From Kosakonia sacchari SP1 (lineage in GTDB: Bacteria > Pseudomonadota > Gammaproteobacteria > Enterobacterales > Enterobacteriaceae), in contig NZ_CP007215.2 in NCBI RefSeq assembly GCF_000300455.3, forward strand, positions 4,154,001 to 4,218,000: DNA of 64,000 nt, given 5' to 3'. A program made the position numbers and the translations under genes. The notes beneath the pieces were generated by a model. It worked only from the letters and a program-made list of their open reading frames with translations, was not told the DNA's origin and searched no databases. Of the stretch, positions 16,441 to 25,766 are shown piece after piece (positions within the stretch are counted from its first letter, which is position 1; each line of letters opens with the position of its first letter).

Positions 16441-18729
16441 TTGTCCGAGTTGCTCTCTATCGCGCTGTTTCTTGCCTCTGTGGCTATCTATGCCTGGAAA
16501 GCGGGCCGTAATACCTGGTGGTTTAGCGCCACCCTGCTGGTGCTGGGTCTGTTTGTCATCCTGAATATCACACTTTACGCCAGCAACTATTTTACCGGCG
16601 ACGGCATCAACGACGCGGTGTTATACACCCTGACCAACAGCCTGACAGGCGCGGGGGTCGGCAAATATATGCTTCCCGGCGCGGGGTTAGTGTTAGCGCT
16701 GGTGGCGGTGTTTTGCGCGCTCGGCTGGGTGCTGCGCCGTCGTCGCCATCTGCCGCACCATTTCGGCTATAGCTTACTTGCACTCGCACTGGCGCTCGGT
16801 TCGGTAGACGCCAGCCCGGCGTTCCGCCAGATTACCGAGCTGGTTAAATCACAGACCCGCGAAGGCGATCCTGATTTCGCCACCTTTTATAAAGTGCCGG
16901 CAAAGCAGATCCCCAACCCCAAACTGAACCTCGTCTACATCTACGGTGAAAGCCTTGAGCGCACCTATTTTAACGAGGAGGCGTTCCCCGGACTGACGCC
17001 GGAACTTGGCGCGCTTAAAGAAGAAGGTATTGATTTTAGCCATACCGAACAGCTACCCGGCACCGATTACACCATCGCCGGCATGGTCTCTTCGCAGTGC
17101 GGCATTCCACTGTTCGCGCCGTTCGAAGGCAACGCGTCGGCCTCCGTTTCCAGCTTCTTTCCGCAGAATCTTTGCCTTGGCGATATCCTGAAAAACTCCG
17201 GCTACGAAAACCATTTCGTACAGGGCGCTAACCTGCGTTTCGCCGGGAAAGATGTGTTTTTAAAATCCCACGGCTTTGATTACCTGACCGGTGCACAAGA
17301 GCTGAAAAACGAGGTCGCGGACCCGCATTACCGTAACGACTGGGGTTTTTATGACGATACGGTGCTGGATAAAGTATGGAAACAGTACGAGGAACTCTCC
17401 CGTTCCGGTAAACGCTTTTCGCTGTTTGCGCTGACGGTGGATACCCACCACCCGGACGGTTTTATCTCTCGCGGCTGCGAACGCAAAAGCTACGCTTACG
17501 ATGGCAAGCCGAACCAGTCATTTAGCGCGGTAACCTGCAGCCAGCAAAATATCGCCGCGCTTATCAACAAAATCAAAGCGTCGCCGTGGTTTAAAGACAC
17601 GGTGATCGTGGTGTCGTCGGATCACCTGGCGATGAATAATACCGCGTGGAAATACCTCAACAAGCACGATCGCAGCAACCTGTTCTTTGTGCTGCGCGGC
17701 GATGAACCGCAACAGGATATTTCCGGTATTAAGCGCAGCACCCTCGATAACGGCGCAACCGTGCTGGATATTCTCGGCGGCGATAATTTCCTCGGTCTTG
17801 GTCGCAGCAGCCTCTCCGGGCAGTCGCTTTCGGGCATTTTCCTCAATATGAAAGCGAAAATGCTGGCGTGGAAACCGGACATTATCCGGCTGTGGAATTT
17901 CCCGAAAGAGATGAAAGAGTTCACCATCGACACGAATAAACAGATGGTGGCGTTCTCTGGCAGCCAGTTCCGTTTGCCGCTGCTGGTGCGGGTATCAGAT
18001 AAAGTCGAGCCGCTGCCAGAAAGCGAATATTCCGCACCGTTGCGCTTCCAGTTGGCGGATTTCGCCCCACGCGATAACTTCGTCTGGATCGACCAATGCT
18101 ACAAAATGGCGCGTTTATGGTCGCCCGAACTGGCGCTTTCCACAGACTGGTGCGTCTCGCAGGGGCAACTGGGCGGCGAACAGCAAGTCCAGCGTGTCGA
18201 CAACGCGCAGTGGAAAGGGAAAACCGCGTTTAAACAGACGGTGATCAGCAGCGATCGCTACCAGAAAAACGTTGATACCCTGAAGATCCTCGACGATAGC
18301 ATTCGCTACAAAGCCGACAGTTTTGTCTTTAACGTGGCGGGCGCGCCGGAAGAGGTAAAACAGTTCAGCGGTATCTCCCGCCCGGAAAGCTGGGGGCGCT
18401 GGTCGAATGCCAATCTGGGTGAAGAAGTGGCGATCGAATATAACCAACCGCTGCCGGAACAGTTCGAGTTGGTGATCACCGCCAAAGCCTTTGGCCCGAA
18501 TGCTAACCGGCCGATTCCAGTGCGTGTTGGCGATCAGCAACAAACGCTGACGCTGGGTAATGAGCTCAGCACCACCACGCTGCACTTTAGCAATCCGTCG
18601 CACAGCAACCGGCTGGTCATCGTGCCGCCGGAGCCGCAATCGACCAACGAAGGCAATATCCTTGGTCATTCGCCACGCAAACTGGGTGTCGGTCTGGTGG
18701 AAATCAAAGTGGTGAGCCGGGAAGGCTGA
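16441..18729 (+). CDS. opgB: Phosphoglycerol transferase I OpgB (MdoB)
   Basis: OpgB transfers phosphoglycerol from phosphatidylglycerol to membrane-derived oligosaccharides (osmoregulated periplasmic glucans). The 762-residue protein has four N-terminal membrane segments (to about residue 130) and a large periplasmic sulfatase-fold domain with the catalytic threonine region GTDYTIAGM (about 202-210) and metal-site motifs DTHHPDG and [11 protein letters not shown]. It starts at a TTG codon (16441): the next residues [13 protein letters not shown] align with the start of the E. coli protein, and GAGG lies upstream. It ends 3 bases before the convergent acetyltransferase gene. Confidence 0.97.
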   Translation: MSELLSIALFLASVAIYAWKAGRNTWWFSATLLVLGLFVILNITLYASNYFTGDGINDAVLYTLTNSLTGAGVGKYMLPGAGLVLALVAVFCALGWVLRRRRHLPHHFGYSLLALALALGSVDASPAFRQITELVKSQTREGDPDFATFYKVPAKQIPNPKLNLVYIYGESLERTYFNEEAFPGLTPELGALKEEGIDFSHTEQLPGTDYTIAGMVSSQCGIPLFAPFEGNASASVSSFFPQNLCLGDILKNSGYENHFVQGANLRFAGKDVFLKSHGFDYLTGAQELKNEVADPHYRNDWGFYDDTVLDKVWKQYEELSRSGKRFSLFALTVDTHHPDGFISRGCERKSYAYDGKPNQSFSAVTCSQQNIAALINKIKASPWFKDTVIVVSSDHLAMNNTAWKYLNKHDRSNLFFVLRGDEPQQDISGIKRSTLDNGATVLDILGGDNFLGLGRSSLSGQSLSGIFLNMKAKMLAWKPDIIRLWNFPKEMKEFTIDTNKQMVAFSGSQFRLPLLVRVSDKVEPLPESEYSAPLRFQLADFAPRDNFVWIDQCYKMARLWSPELALSTDWCVSQGQLGGEQQVQRVDNAQWKGKTAFKQTVISSDRYQKNVDTLKILDDSIRYKADSFVFNVAGAPEEVKQFSGISRPESWGRWSNANLGEEVAIEYNQPLPEQFELVITAKAFGPNANRPIPVRVGDQQQTLTLGNELSTTTLHFSNPSHSNRLVIVPPEPQSTNEGNILGHSPRKLGVGLVEIKVVSREG

Positions 18730-18732
18730 CCG

Positions 18733-19545
18733 CTACAGTTCCGCTTTCATTTCGTACTGGCTGATAGCCATGGTGGCGTAGCCCGCGCGCTGGAACAGAG
18801 ATGAAAAACGCTCTGGCACTGCTACGGTGGTGCCAAGCGCCGGAAAATGCTGATTCAGCGCCTGCAGCAACTCGCAGGCAAACCCTTTGCGCCGGTATTC
18901 TGACTCCACATACATAAACCGCAGCAGGGGCTTATCACCAAGAGTGGAAACCAGTGCATAAGCATGTTTACGGTACTCGAACGCCCGCGCGGGCAGCGAT
19001 ACCGCAGTGAGCGGATCCACCTGCCACGGCAGCCGGTCATGGCATTCACTTATGGCGCTGCGCACCACTTCCAACGGATCGCGCTCCTGTAACGTGCAGT
19101 TCTCTTCAGCCACATCGGCGCGTCCCTGGTAGCCAAACAGTGGCTGAATGGTGGCAAACCCCAGCGCATGATAAAGGGCGATACCGGCATGATTATCGCT
19201 CATCACTTCCAGCCACATCTGGCGAACACCTTTGGTTCGCAGTGCTGCCATCAACGGTGGCAATATTTGTCTGCCCACGCCCTGGCCGCGAAATTGCGGG
19301 CAAATCGCAAAGGCTGCCAGCCGGGCGCAATCGCCACGTCGGGCGATCAACGCCACTGCGGCAGGCGTATCGCCTGCCAGCCAGACGCAGGAATCGACGA
19401 GGTTTAACCCTTCGGCAAGAAAGCGTTGTGCAAAAACATCGGGCGGCAGGGAAAACGGTACGCGGTAGCCTTCAAAACAGGCACCGGTGATAGTGGTCAG
19501 CGCTTCGCAACTATAGTGGATGGCAGGAACAGCGACGAGGTTCAT
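18733..19545 (-). CDS. Tandem-GNAT acetyltransferase of unknown substrate
   Basis: A 270-residue protein made of two GNAT folds. The first (about residues 20-150) has a good acetyl-CoA motif, QFRGQGVGRQIL, and the LYHALGF ending; the second (about 185-270) has EYRRKGFACELLQAL, a weaker motif, so it may be a degenerate copy. The substrate cannot be inferred. The start at 19545 was chosen because GGAG stands 8 bases upstream. It occupies the place between opgB and tsr where E. coli K-12 carries the L-galactonate genes (lgoD/yjjM/lgoT), none of which is seen here. Confidence 0.85.
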   Translation of the reverse strand: MNLVAVPAIHYSCEALTTITGACFEGYRVPFSLPPDVFAQRFLAEGLNLVDSCVWLAGDTPAAVALIARRGDCARLAAFAICPQFRGQGVGRQILPPLMAALRTKGVRQMWLEVMSDNHAGIALYHALGFATIQPLFGYQGRADVAEENCTLQERDPLEVVRSAISECHDRLPWQVDPLTAVSLPARAFEYRKHAYALVSTLGDKPLLRFMYVESEYRRKGFACELLQALNQHFPALGTTVAVPERFSSLFQRAGYATMAISQYEMKAEL

Positions 19546-19594
19546 AAGGCTTCTCCGCGACATGATGCAATGAGCATAGCACGGAGAAGCGGGA

Positions 19595-19621
19595 GAAAAT
19601 GCGCCCCGACGGGCAGGGCGC
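19595..19621 (-). terminator. Intrinsic terminator after tsr
   Basis: Read on the minus strand: a 6-bp GC stem (GCGCCC / GGGCGC) followed by ATTTTC, 9 bases beyond the tsr stop. Confidence 0.75.
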
Positions 19622-19630
19622 GAATATCGA

Positions 19631-21301
19631 TTAGAAGGTTTCCCAGTTCTCGCCCGCGTCGGTCGCGGCTTTACGCGGCAGGGCGGTTGCAGGTTCCGCT
19701 TTAACGAAACTGGTTGGCGTTGAGCCAGCGTTTTTACGCTGATCCTGCATGATGCGGAACACGGAAACGGCCTGCGTCAGGCGGCTGGCTTGTTCTTCCA
19801 GCGCGGCTGCAGCGGCGGCAGACTCTTCCACCAGCGAGGCGTTCTGCTGGGTAACGCGATCCATTTCAGAGACCGCCAGACCAACCTGGTCAATGCCGCG
19901 GCTCTGCTCATCAGAAGCAGAGGCAATTTCGCCCATGATATCGGTCACACGGGTAACGGCGTTGACGATCTCATCCATGGTTTCACCGGCGCTTTCCACC
20001 AGCGTCGACCCCACTTCAACGCGGCCAACAGAGTCTTCAATCAGGCTCTTGATCTCGCGAGCGGCCTGGGCGCTGCGCTGCGCCAGGTTACGTACTTCAC
20101 CGGCAACCACGGCAAAACCGCGACCCTGTTCACCCGCACGCGCTGCTTCGACAGCCGCGTTAAGCGCCAGGATGTTAGTCTGGAAGGCAATGCCGTCGAT
20201 CACGCTGATAATGTCAGCGATTTTCTGCGAACTGGCGGTAATGTCGCGCATTGTCTGCACCACGTTATCCACCACTTTACCGCCTTTTTGCGCGGTTTCA
20301 GACGCGCTCAGCGCCAGGTGGCTTGCCTGGCGGGCGTTTTCGGCGTTCTGTTTCACCGTAGCGGTCAGCTCTTCCATGCTGGCGGCAGTCTCTTCCAGAG
20401 AAGCAGCCTGCTGTTCCGTACGGGAAGAAAGGTCGTTGTTACCCACAGAAATTTCGCTGGCACCACTGTAAATGGCGTTTGCACCGTTACGCACATCGCT
20501 AACAGTACGCACCAGTTCGCTTTGCATATGGCGCAGACTCTCAGCCAGCACGCCCATTTCATTGGAACCCTGCACTTCAATGCGCTGCACCAGATCGCCA
20601 CCGGCAATATGGCGAATGTTGTCGATCAAATGGTTGAGCGGCTTAATCAGCGCCCCTTTGATCCCCACCCAGACACAGACAATCACCGCCAGTACCACGA
20701 GCAGTACGGTGATAATCACCCACACCGCAGAACCGTAGGAGCTTTCGCTGTCGCGAACCGCTTGTTCATACAGGCTATCGTTCTGCTGCAAGTAGTTAAC
20801 GTATTGTTTCTCAAAACCATCCTGATAGCTCTGAGTCGGCTGGTCGAAGAAGTCATTGATTTTGCCAGCGCCCAGCAACTGGATCAGCTCCGCCAGCGCG
20901 TTGTGATAGATATCGTAGTTACGTTTGATCTCTGCTGCGGCTTCTTCGCTCTGGCGCGGATCGCGCGGCAGCGCCTGGTAAGCATTCCAGTTCGCTTCCG
21001 CCTGTTTCAGCGAGGTGCTGGCAATCTGCATCAGATCGTTAACGGTCGCGCCGCTGCCGATATTGTTCTGATCCATCATGTAGCGAATACCCGCGCGGTT
21101 CAGGGTATTACGGGTTTGCAGTAGCGCAACCCAGCTAGCATTCAGCGTGGATTGCTGCTGGCGAATGGTTTGTAAAACGTTGAAGTTTTCTTTGTCCTGT
21201 TTCAGCGCGTTAAAGAACAAGCCGCCGGAAGTGAGTTGTAACAAGCCAAATAATGCCAATACCAGCAACAAACTGGTCACAAGTTTAATACGAGTCAACA
21301 T
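19631..21301 (-). CDS. tsr: Methyl-accepting chemotaxis protein Tsr (serine receptor)
   Basis: Tsr senses L-serine and other cues in the periplasm and controls CheA through CheW. The 556-residue protein has two membrane segments (about 7-29 and 190-213), a four-helix periplasmic domain with the ligand-region segment [15 protein letters not shown] that carries the serine-binding arginine, a HAMP domain, methylation helices and the invariant hairpin tip [20 protein letters not shown]. It ends in NWETF, the pentapeptide that tethers CheR and CheB in high-abundance receptors. A sigma-28 promoter upstream and position beside btsT agree with E. coli. Confidence 0.96.
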   Translation of the reverse strand: MLTRIKLVTSLLLVLALFGLLQLTSGGLFFNALKQDKENFNVLQTIRQQQSTLNASWVALLQTRNTLNRAGIRYMMDQNNIGSGATVNDLMQIASTSLKQAEANWNAYQALPRDPRQSEEAAAEIKRNYDIYHNALAELIQLLGAGKINDFFDQPTQSYQDGFEKQYVNYLQQNDSLYEQAVRDSESSYGSAVWVIITVLLVVLAVIVCVWVGIKGALIKPLNHLIDNIRHIAGGDLVQRIEVQGSNEMGVLAESLRHMQSELVRTVSDVRNGANAIYSGASEISVGNNDLSSRTEQQAASLEETAASMEELTATVKQNAENARQASHLALSASETAQKGGKVVDNVVQTMRDITASSQKIADIISVIDGIAFQTNILALNAAVEAARAGEQGRGFAVVAGEVRNLAQRSAQAAREIKSLIEDSVGRVEVGSTLVESAGETMDEIVNAVTRVTDIMGEIASASDEQSRGIDQVGLAVSEMDRVTQQNASLVEESAAAAAALEEQASRLTQAVSVFRIMQDQRKNAGSTPTSFVKAEPATALPRKAATDAGENWETF

Positions 21302-21332
21302 GTTTTCTCTTTCCCTATAGGTCGATACTAGT

Positions 21333-21359
21333 TTTTCGGCCTGGCATAGGAAAACTTTA
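21333..21359 (-). promoter_or_regulatory. Sigma-28 (FliA) promoter of tsr
   Basis: On the minus strand TAAA, exactly 15 bases, then GCCGAAAA: one mismatch from the FliA consensus TAAA-N15-GCCGATAA. It lies 32 bases upstream of the tsr start. Confidence 0.9.
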
Positions 21360-21445
21360 TGGTTTAACGTGCTATATTTTCGCCAGTTATATATGGATTA
21401 CAACCCAGCTAAATTCTCTCCATCCCTTGCCAGACAAGGGTTTAG

Positions 21446-21461
21446 CGTGACGTGCATCACA
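21446..21461 (+). promoter_or_regulatory. CRP site upstream of btsT
   Basis: CGTGACGTGCATCACA matches the CRP core TGTGA-N6-TCACA at 9 of 10 positions. It lies 28 bases before the BtsR site, as in the CRP-controlled E. coli gene. Confidence 0.85.
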
Positions 21462-21489
21462 GTTCCCCCTGCGTTTTTCTGCCCTCAAA

Positions 21490-21518
21490 ACCGCTTATGA
21501 CGCATCCGTTACCGCTCA
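21490..21518 (+). promoter_or_regulatory. BtsR (YehT) binding site
   Basis: ACCGCTTA, 13 bases, ACCGCTCA: a full match to the direct-repeat site ACC(G/A)CT(T/C)A-N13-ACC(G/A)CT(T/C)A known for BtsR at the E. coli btsT promoter. The btsS-btsR genes themselves are not in this window. Confidence 0.92.
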
Positions 21519-21651
21519 CCGCCTTTTTCCAACCACTCAGTCAAATCGCTGCCGATTCGCGCGCGTAATTTGCCATCATAAATGCCAGCATTTCAGCCAA
21601 TTGAACCATTCCAAATTCCATTCACTATTTCTGCTAAAACCAGGCCTGAAT

Positions 21652-23805
21652 ATGGATACTAAAAAACTACTCAAGCACATACCCTGGGCCATCCTCGGGA
21701 TAATCGGTGCTTTTTGTTTATCCGTCGTCGCACTACGCCGGGGCGAGCATGTCAGCGCGCTGTGGATCGTGGTTGCGTCCGTTTCCGTTTACCTTGTGGC
21801 CTACCGCTACTACAGCCTTTACATCGCCCAGAAGGTGATGAAACTCGATCCAACCCGTTCCACACCGGCGGTCATCAATAACGACGGCCTCAACTATGTG
21901 CCGACCAACCGCTACGTGCTGTTTGGTCACCACTTTGCCGCAATTGCCGGCGCAGGCCCGCTGGTTGGCCCGGTATTGGCCGCACAAATGGGTTATCTGC
22001 CGGGCACGCTGTGGCTGTTGGCGGGCGTGGTGCTGGCCGGTGCGGTGCAGGACTTTATGGTGCTGTTTATCTCTTCCCGCCGTAACGGCGCCTCTCTCGG
22101 TGAGATGGTGAAAGAAGAGATGGGCCGCGTACCAGGCACTATCGCGCTGTTTGGCTGCTTCCTGATTATGATCATCATCCTCGCGGTGCTGGCGCTGATT
22201 GTGGTGAAAGCGCTGGCGGAAAGCCCGTGGGGTGTGTTCACTGTCTGCTCCACCGTGCCGATTGCCCTGTTTATGGGTATTTATATGCGCTTCCTGCGCC
22301 CGGGACGTGTAGGCGAAGTGTCAGTTATCGGTATTGTGCTGCTGGTGGCGTCCATCTGGTTTGGCGGCGTTATCGCGCACGATCCTTACTGGGGACCAGC
22401 GCTGACCTTTAAAGACACCACCATTACCTTTGCACTGGTGGGTTACGCCTTTGTCTCTGCGCTGCTGCCGGTATGGCTGATCCTTGCCCCGCGCGACTAC
22501 CTGGCGACTTTCCTGAAAATCGGCGTGATCGTCGGTCTGGCGCTGGGCATCGTGATCCTCAACCCGGAACTGAAAATGCCTGCGGTCACGCAGTACATTG
22601 ACGGTACGGGCCCACTGTGGAAAGGTGCATTGTTCCCGTTCCTGTTTATTACCATCGCCTGCGGCGCGGTATCTGGCTTCCATGCCCTGATCGCGTCCGG
22701 TACCACGCCGAAACTGCTGGCTAACGAAACCGACGCACGCTTTATCGGTTACGGCGCAATGCTGATGGAATCCTTCGTTGCAGTGATGGCGCTGGTTGCC
22801 GCGTCCATTATCGAACCGGGTCTCTACTTCGCCATGAATACCCCGCCGGCTGGTCTTGGCATTACCATGCCAAACCTGCATGAGCTGGGTGGTGATAACG
22901 CGCCGATGATTCTGGCGCAGCTGAAAGATGTCACCGCGCACGCAGCGGCGACCGTCAGTTCCTGGGGCTTTGTGATTTCGCCGGAGCAGATCCTGCAAAC
23001 CGCGAAAGATATCGGCGAACCGTCGGTACTGAACCGCGCCGGTGGCGCGCCGACATTGGCTGTCGGTATCGCGCATGTGTTCCACAAAATTATCCCGATG
23101 GCGGACATGGGCTTCTGGTACCACTTCGGTATTCTGTTTGAAGCGCTGTTTATCCTTACCGCGCTGGATGCCGGTACGCGTGCGGGCCGCTTTATGCTGC
23201 AAGACTTGCTGGGTAACTTTGTGCCGTTCCTGAAGAAAACCGACTCGCTGGTTGCCGGCGTCATTGGTACAGCGGGCTGCGTGGGTCTGTGGGGTTATCT
23301 GTTGTATCAAGGCGTAGTTGATCCGCTGGGCGGCGTGAAAAGCCTGTGGCCGTTGTTCGGTATCTCTAACCAGATGCTCGCAGCCGTCGCGCTGATGCTG
23401 GGTACCGTGGTGCTGGTGAAAATGCAGCGTACCAAATACATCTGGGTCACCGTGGTTCCTGCCATGTGGCTGCTGCTGTGTACCACCTGGGCGCTGGGTC
23501 TGAAACTGTTCAGCACCAATCCTCAACTGGAAGGCTTCCTGTATATGGCTAACCAGTACAAAGAGAAGATTGCCGCTGGTGGCGGTGATCTGACCGCGCA
23601 GCAGATTGCCAACATGAACCATATCGTGGTGAACAACTACACCAACGCAGGGTTGAGCATTCTGTTCCTGGTGGTGGTGTACAGCATCATCTTCTACGGC
23701 ATCAAAACCTGGCTGCAGGTGCGCAACAACACTGTGCGTACCGACAAAGAAACACCGTATGTGCCAGTGCCGGAAGGCGGTGTGAAAACCTCTTCACACC
23801 ACTAA
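21652..23805 (+). CDS. btsT: Pyruvate:H+ symporter BtsT (YjiY), CstA family
   Basis: BtsT takes up pyruvate with high specificity and is induced through the BtsS/BtsR two-component system. The 717-residue protein has about 17-18 hydrophobic segments and the CstA-family motifs GHHFAAIAGAGPLVGPVLAAQMG (residues split here as GHHFAAIAGAGPLV then GPVLAAQMG, near 86-109) and NEPSV-like loops, and it matches E. coli BtsT almost throughout. The start MDTKKLLKHIPW at 21652 is the E. coli start; an upstream in-frame TTG lies in the leader. The gene has clear CRP and BtsR sites upstream and is followed by yjiX after a hairpin. Confidence 0.97.
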   Translation: MDTKKLLKHIPWAILGIIGAFCLSVVALRRGEHVSALWIVVASVSVYLVAYRYYSLYIAQKVMKLDPTRSTPAVINNDGLNYVPTNRYVLFGHHFAAIAGAGPLVGPVLAAQMGYLPGTLWLLAGVVLAGAVQDFMVLFISSRRNGASLGEMVKEEMGRVPGTIALFGCFLIMIIILAVLALIVVKALAESPWGVFTVCSTVPIALFMGIYMRFLRPGRVGEVSVIGIVLLVASIWFGGVIAHDPYWGPALTFKDTTITFALVGYAFVSALLPVWLILAPRDYLATFLKIGVIVGLALGIVILNPELKMPAVTQYIDGTGPLWKGALFPFLFITIACGAVSGFHALIASGTTPKLLANETDARFIGYGAMLMESFVAVMALVAASIIEPGLYFAMNTPPAGLGITMPNLHELGGDNAPMILAQLKDVTAHAAATVSSWGFVISPEQILQTAKDIGEPSVLNRAGGAPTLAVGIAHVFHKIIPMADMGFWYHFGILFEALFILTALDAGTRAGRFMLQDLLGNFVPFLKKTDSLVAGVIGTAGCVGLWGYLLYQGVVDPLGGVKSLWPLFGISNQMLAAVALMLGTVVLVKMQRTKYIWVTVVPAMWLLLCTTWALGLKLFSTNPQLEGFLYMANQYKEKIAAGGGDLTAQQIANMNHIVVNNYTNAGLSILFLVVVYSIIFYGIKTWLQVRNNTVRTDKETPYVPVPEGGVKTSSHH

Positions 23806-23817
23806 TTGCGTCACAAT

Positions 23818-23846
23818 TAGCCCCACGACAGTGGGGCTAACTTTTA
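23818..23846 (+). terminator. Hairpin between btsT and yjiX
   Basis: A perfect 9-bp stem TAGCCCCAC / GTGGGGCTA with a GACA loop followed by ACTTTTA. It probably lowers, rather than blocks, expression of yjiX-yjiA from the btsT promoter. Confidence 0.75.
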
Positions 23847-23858
23847 CAGAGACAAACC

Positions 23859-24062
23859 ATGTTTGGTAACTTAGGCGAAGCAAAAAAGTACCTCGGTCAG
23901 GCGGCAAAGATGCTGATTGGCATCCCGGACTATGACAACTACGTTGATCATATGAAAACCAACCATCCGGATAAGCCATACATGACTTACGAAGAGTTCT
24001 TCCGCGAACGCCAGCAAGCGCGTTACGGCGGAGATGGCAAGGGCGGAGTCCGCTGTTGCTAA
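23859..24062 (+). CDS. yjiX: YbdD/YjiX family protein
   Basis: A 67-residue cytoplasmic protein of the YbdD/YjiX family. Members are always found next to CstA-type pyruvate/peptide transporters and the CstA partner YbdD is needed for transport, so YjiX is likely an accessory factor of BtsT. The family signature [20 protein letters not shown] lies at about residues 22-41, and the C-terminus is glycine- and cysteine-ended (GGVRCC). A Shine-Dalgarno AGAGAC precedes the start; yjiA follows after 10 bases. Confidence 0.93.
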   Translation: MFGNLGEAKKYLGQAAKMLIGIPDYDNYVDHMKTNHPDKPYMTYEEFFRERQQARYGGDGKGGVRCC

Positions 24063-24072
24063 AGGAGAATCT

Positions 24073-25029
24073 ATGACCCCGATTGCAGTAACCCTGTTGA
24101 CCGGCTTCCTCGGCGCCGGCAAAACCACCCTCTTACGCCATATCCTCAATGAGCAACACGGCTACAAAATTGCCGTTATCGAAAATGAGTTCGGCGAAGT
24201 TTCTGTTGATGATCAATTGATTGGCGATCGCGCCACACAAATCAAAACCCTCACCAATGGCTGTATTTGCTGTAGCCGATCTAATGAACTGGAAGATGCT
24301 TTGCTGGATCTGCTCGACAGCCTCGATCGCGGTGACATCGCCTTTGATCGGCTGGTGATTGAGTGCACCGGCATGGCCGATCCGGGGCCGATTATTCAGA
24401 CCTTTTTCTCCCATGAGATCCTCTGCCAGCGCTATCTGCTGGATGGCGTCATCGCGCTGGTTGATGCGGTACATGCCGATGAGCAGATGAATCAGTTCAC
24501 GCTGGCACAGTCGCAAGTGGGCTACGCCGACCGTATTCTGCTGACCAAAACAGATGTCGCAGGCGAGTGCGAAAAACTGCGCGAACGCCTGAGCCGCATC
24601 AACGCCCGCGCGCCAATTTACACCGTGACGCACGGCGATATCGAGCTGGCGCAGTTGTTTGATACCAATGGTTTTATGCTGGAAGAGAACGTGGTGGCGG
24701 CAAAACCGCGCTTCCATTTTATCGCCGACAAACAGAACGACATTAACTCGCTGGTGGTCGAGCTGGATTACCCGGTAGATATCAGCGACGTCTCCCGCGT
24801 GATGGAAAACCTGTTGCTGAGCTTTGCCGACAAACTGCTGCGTTATAAAGGCATGTTGTGGATCGACGGTGAGCCAAACCGCCTGCTGTTTCAGGGCGTG
24901 CAGCGCCTTTACAGCGCCGACTGGGATCGCCCGTGGGGCGACGAAACACCGCACAGCACGCTGGTATTTATTGGCGTACAGCTACCAGAAGACGAGATCA
25001 GAGCCGCGTTTGCGGGTTTGAAGAGATAA
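24073..25029 (+). CDS. yjiA: COG0523 GTPase YjiA
   Basis: YjiA is a G3E-family GTPase (COG0523) that binds transition metals such as zinc and cobalt in E. coli; its target is not known. The 318-residue product has the P-loop GFLGAGKTTLL (11-21), the metal motif CICC (Cys64, Cys66, Cys67), and the usual C-terminal CobW-like domain with RLYSAD near the end. The start at 24073 follows AAAGGAGA and gives the E. coli length; a longer in-frame start at 24034 is unlikely. Confidence 0.96.
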   Translation: MTPIAVTLLTGFLGAGKTTLLRHILNEQHGYKIAVIENEFGEVSVDDQLIGDRATQIKTLTNGCICCSRSNELEDALLDLLDSLDRGDIAFDRLVIECTGMADPGPIIQTFFSHEILCQRYLLDGVIALVDAVHADEQMNQFTLAQSQVGYADRILLTKTDVAGECEKLRERLSRINARAPIYTVTHGDIELAQLFDTNGFMLEENVVAAKPRFHFIADKQNDINSLVVELDYPVDISDVSRVMENLLLSFADKLLRYKGMLWIDGEPNRLLFQGVQRLYSADWDRPWGDETPHSTLVFIGVQLPEDEIRAAFAGLKR

Positions 25030-25032
25030 CAA

Positions 25033-25066
25033 AGGCCACCCGCAGGTGGCCTGCTCATCATTTTTT
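25033..25066 (+). terminator. Terminator after yjiA
   Basis: An 8-bp stem AGGCCACC / GGTGGCCT with a CGCA loop just after the yjiA stop; a TTTTTT run follows 9 bases later. It lies between convergent yjiA and brnA and could serve both. Confidence 0.6.
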
Positions 25067-25363
25067 GTTTTGCAAATCGCGCATCATCGCTTCGCGTAAA
25101 ATTGCGTTGAGCCGGGTCTGATACCCTTTTCCTGGCCGCTTCAGCCATTCCATAACATCCGCATCAATACGCACCGATGCCTGCGTTTTTAAAGGGCGGA
25201 AAAATTTACCGCGAACCGCATCTGCCCAAAGCGCCTCTTCCGTCGCAGGAATATCGCTGTAATCAATCTCATCGTCTGGTTTATCTGCCAGTGCTTGAAG
25301 TTCAGCTTCACGCTGCTTATTGAGCACAGGCATCTCGCCCTGCTTATGTTTAACCATGCTCAT
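25058..25363 (-). CDS. brnA: BrnA antitoxin
   Basis: BrnA neutralises the ribonuclease toxin BrnT and represses the operon. The 101-residue protein has a charged N-terminal region and a C-terminal ribbon-helix-helix type DNA-binding segment, QASVRIDADVMEWLKRPGKGYQTRLNAILR (about 61-90 in two parts), typical of BrnA. The start at 25363 has GGAG 5 bases upstream and overlaps the brnT stop by 14 bases; an alternative start lies two codons later. The gene order toxin then antitoxin is that of the brnTA family. Confidence 0.88.
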   Translation of the reverse strand: MSMVKHKQGEMPVLNKQREAELQALADKPDDEIDYSDIPATEEALWADAVRGKFFRPLKTQASVRIDADVMEWLKRPGKGYQTRLNAILREAMMRDLQNKK

Positions 25364-25631
25364 AACGGCTCCTCTCCTTTCTGTCAGCCTTACGCGCGCT
25401 GATAATACGAACGACCTCGTGCCCACTTTCAAAACGAATAGTATGCGCGACCAAAATAATGACCACGCCATGAACCAGCCCGAGGGTTTGCCAACGATAT
25501 TCGCCGTTTTCAAACCTGTCTTGTATCGACAGATGTTGCGGATCATCAAAAACCAATACGGCATCTTCAAAGCGGATACCGTGCTTGCGCAGATTGCTAA
25601 TCGCTTTTGTTGCGTCCCATTCGAACTCCAT
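25350..25631 (-). CDS. brnT: BrnT toxin (RelE-fold ribonuclease)
   Basis: A 93-residue BrnT-family toxin that in studied systems blocks translation by RNA cleavage. The family pattern is complete: MEFEWDATKAISNLRKHGIRFEDA at the N-terminus, a central RWQTLGLV strand, and the C-terminal VVRIISARKADRKERSRYE with the conserved Arg, Ser and Arg-rich end. It is first in the brnTA operon, with a likely BrnA operator 22 bases upstream. The pair sits where E. coli K-12 begins its restriction gene cluster. Confidence 0.9.
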   Translation of the reverse strand: MEFEWDATKAISNLRKHGIRFEDAVLVFDDPQHLSIQDRFENGEYRWQTLGLVHGVVIILVAHTIRFESGHEVVRIISARKADRKERSRYEHG

Positions 25632-25652
25632 ATCACGTTTCTCATCCTTGAG

Positions 25653-25676
25653 TGTACATACATAAAAGTATATACA
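25653..25676 (-). promoter_or_regulatory. Candidate BrnA operator
   Basis: An inverted repeat TGTACATAC-N6-GTATATACA (8 of 9 arm positions pair) just upstream of brnT, in an AT-rich promoter region. BrnA autoregulates in the family, so this is its likely site. Confidence 0.6.
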
Positions 25677-25717
25677 AAATTGTCATGCAATGTCTGTTTT
25701 ATTCCGTACCGGGAGGA

Positions 25718-25743
25718 TTTCCTCTCCCTTGTGGGAGAGGAAA
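25718..25743 (-). terminator. Hairpin after the aldehyde dehydrogenase gene
   Basis: A perfect 11-bp stem (TTTCCTCTCCC / GGGAGAGGAAA) with a 4-nt loop, 24 bases beyond the stop on the minus strand. Confidence 0.55.
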
Positions 25744-25766
25744 AAGGGAAAGGAGATAAGGGAAGA

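Noticed and set aside
19790-21124. A 444-codon frame on the plus strand opposite tsr
   Set aside because: It is the complementary strand of a highly conserved chemoreceptor gene; its length reflects the codon bias of tsr, and it has no ribosome site or recognisable protein motif.
22321-23622. A 433-codon frame on the minus strand opposite btsT
   Set aside because: Same reason: antisense to a strongly conserved transporter gene, with histidine/arginine/glutamine-rich composition typical of shadow frames.
25058-25690. A 210-codon frame extending brnA upstream across brnT
   Set aside because: The upstream part is out of frame with brnT coding and not protein-like; brnA starts at 25363 with its own ribosome site.
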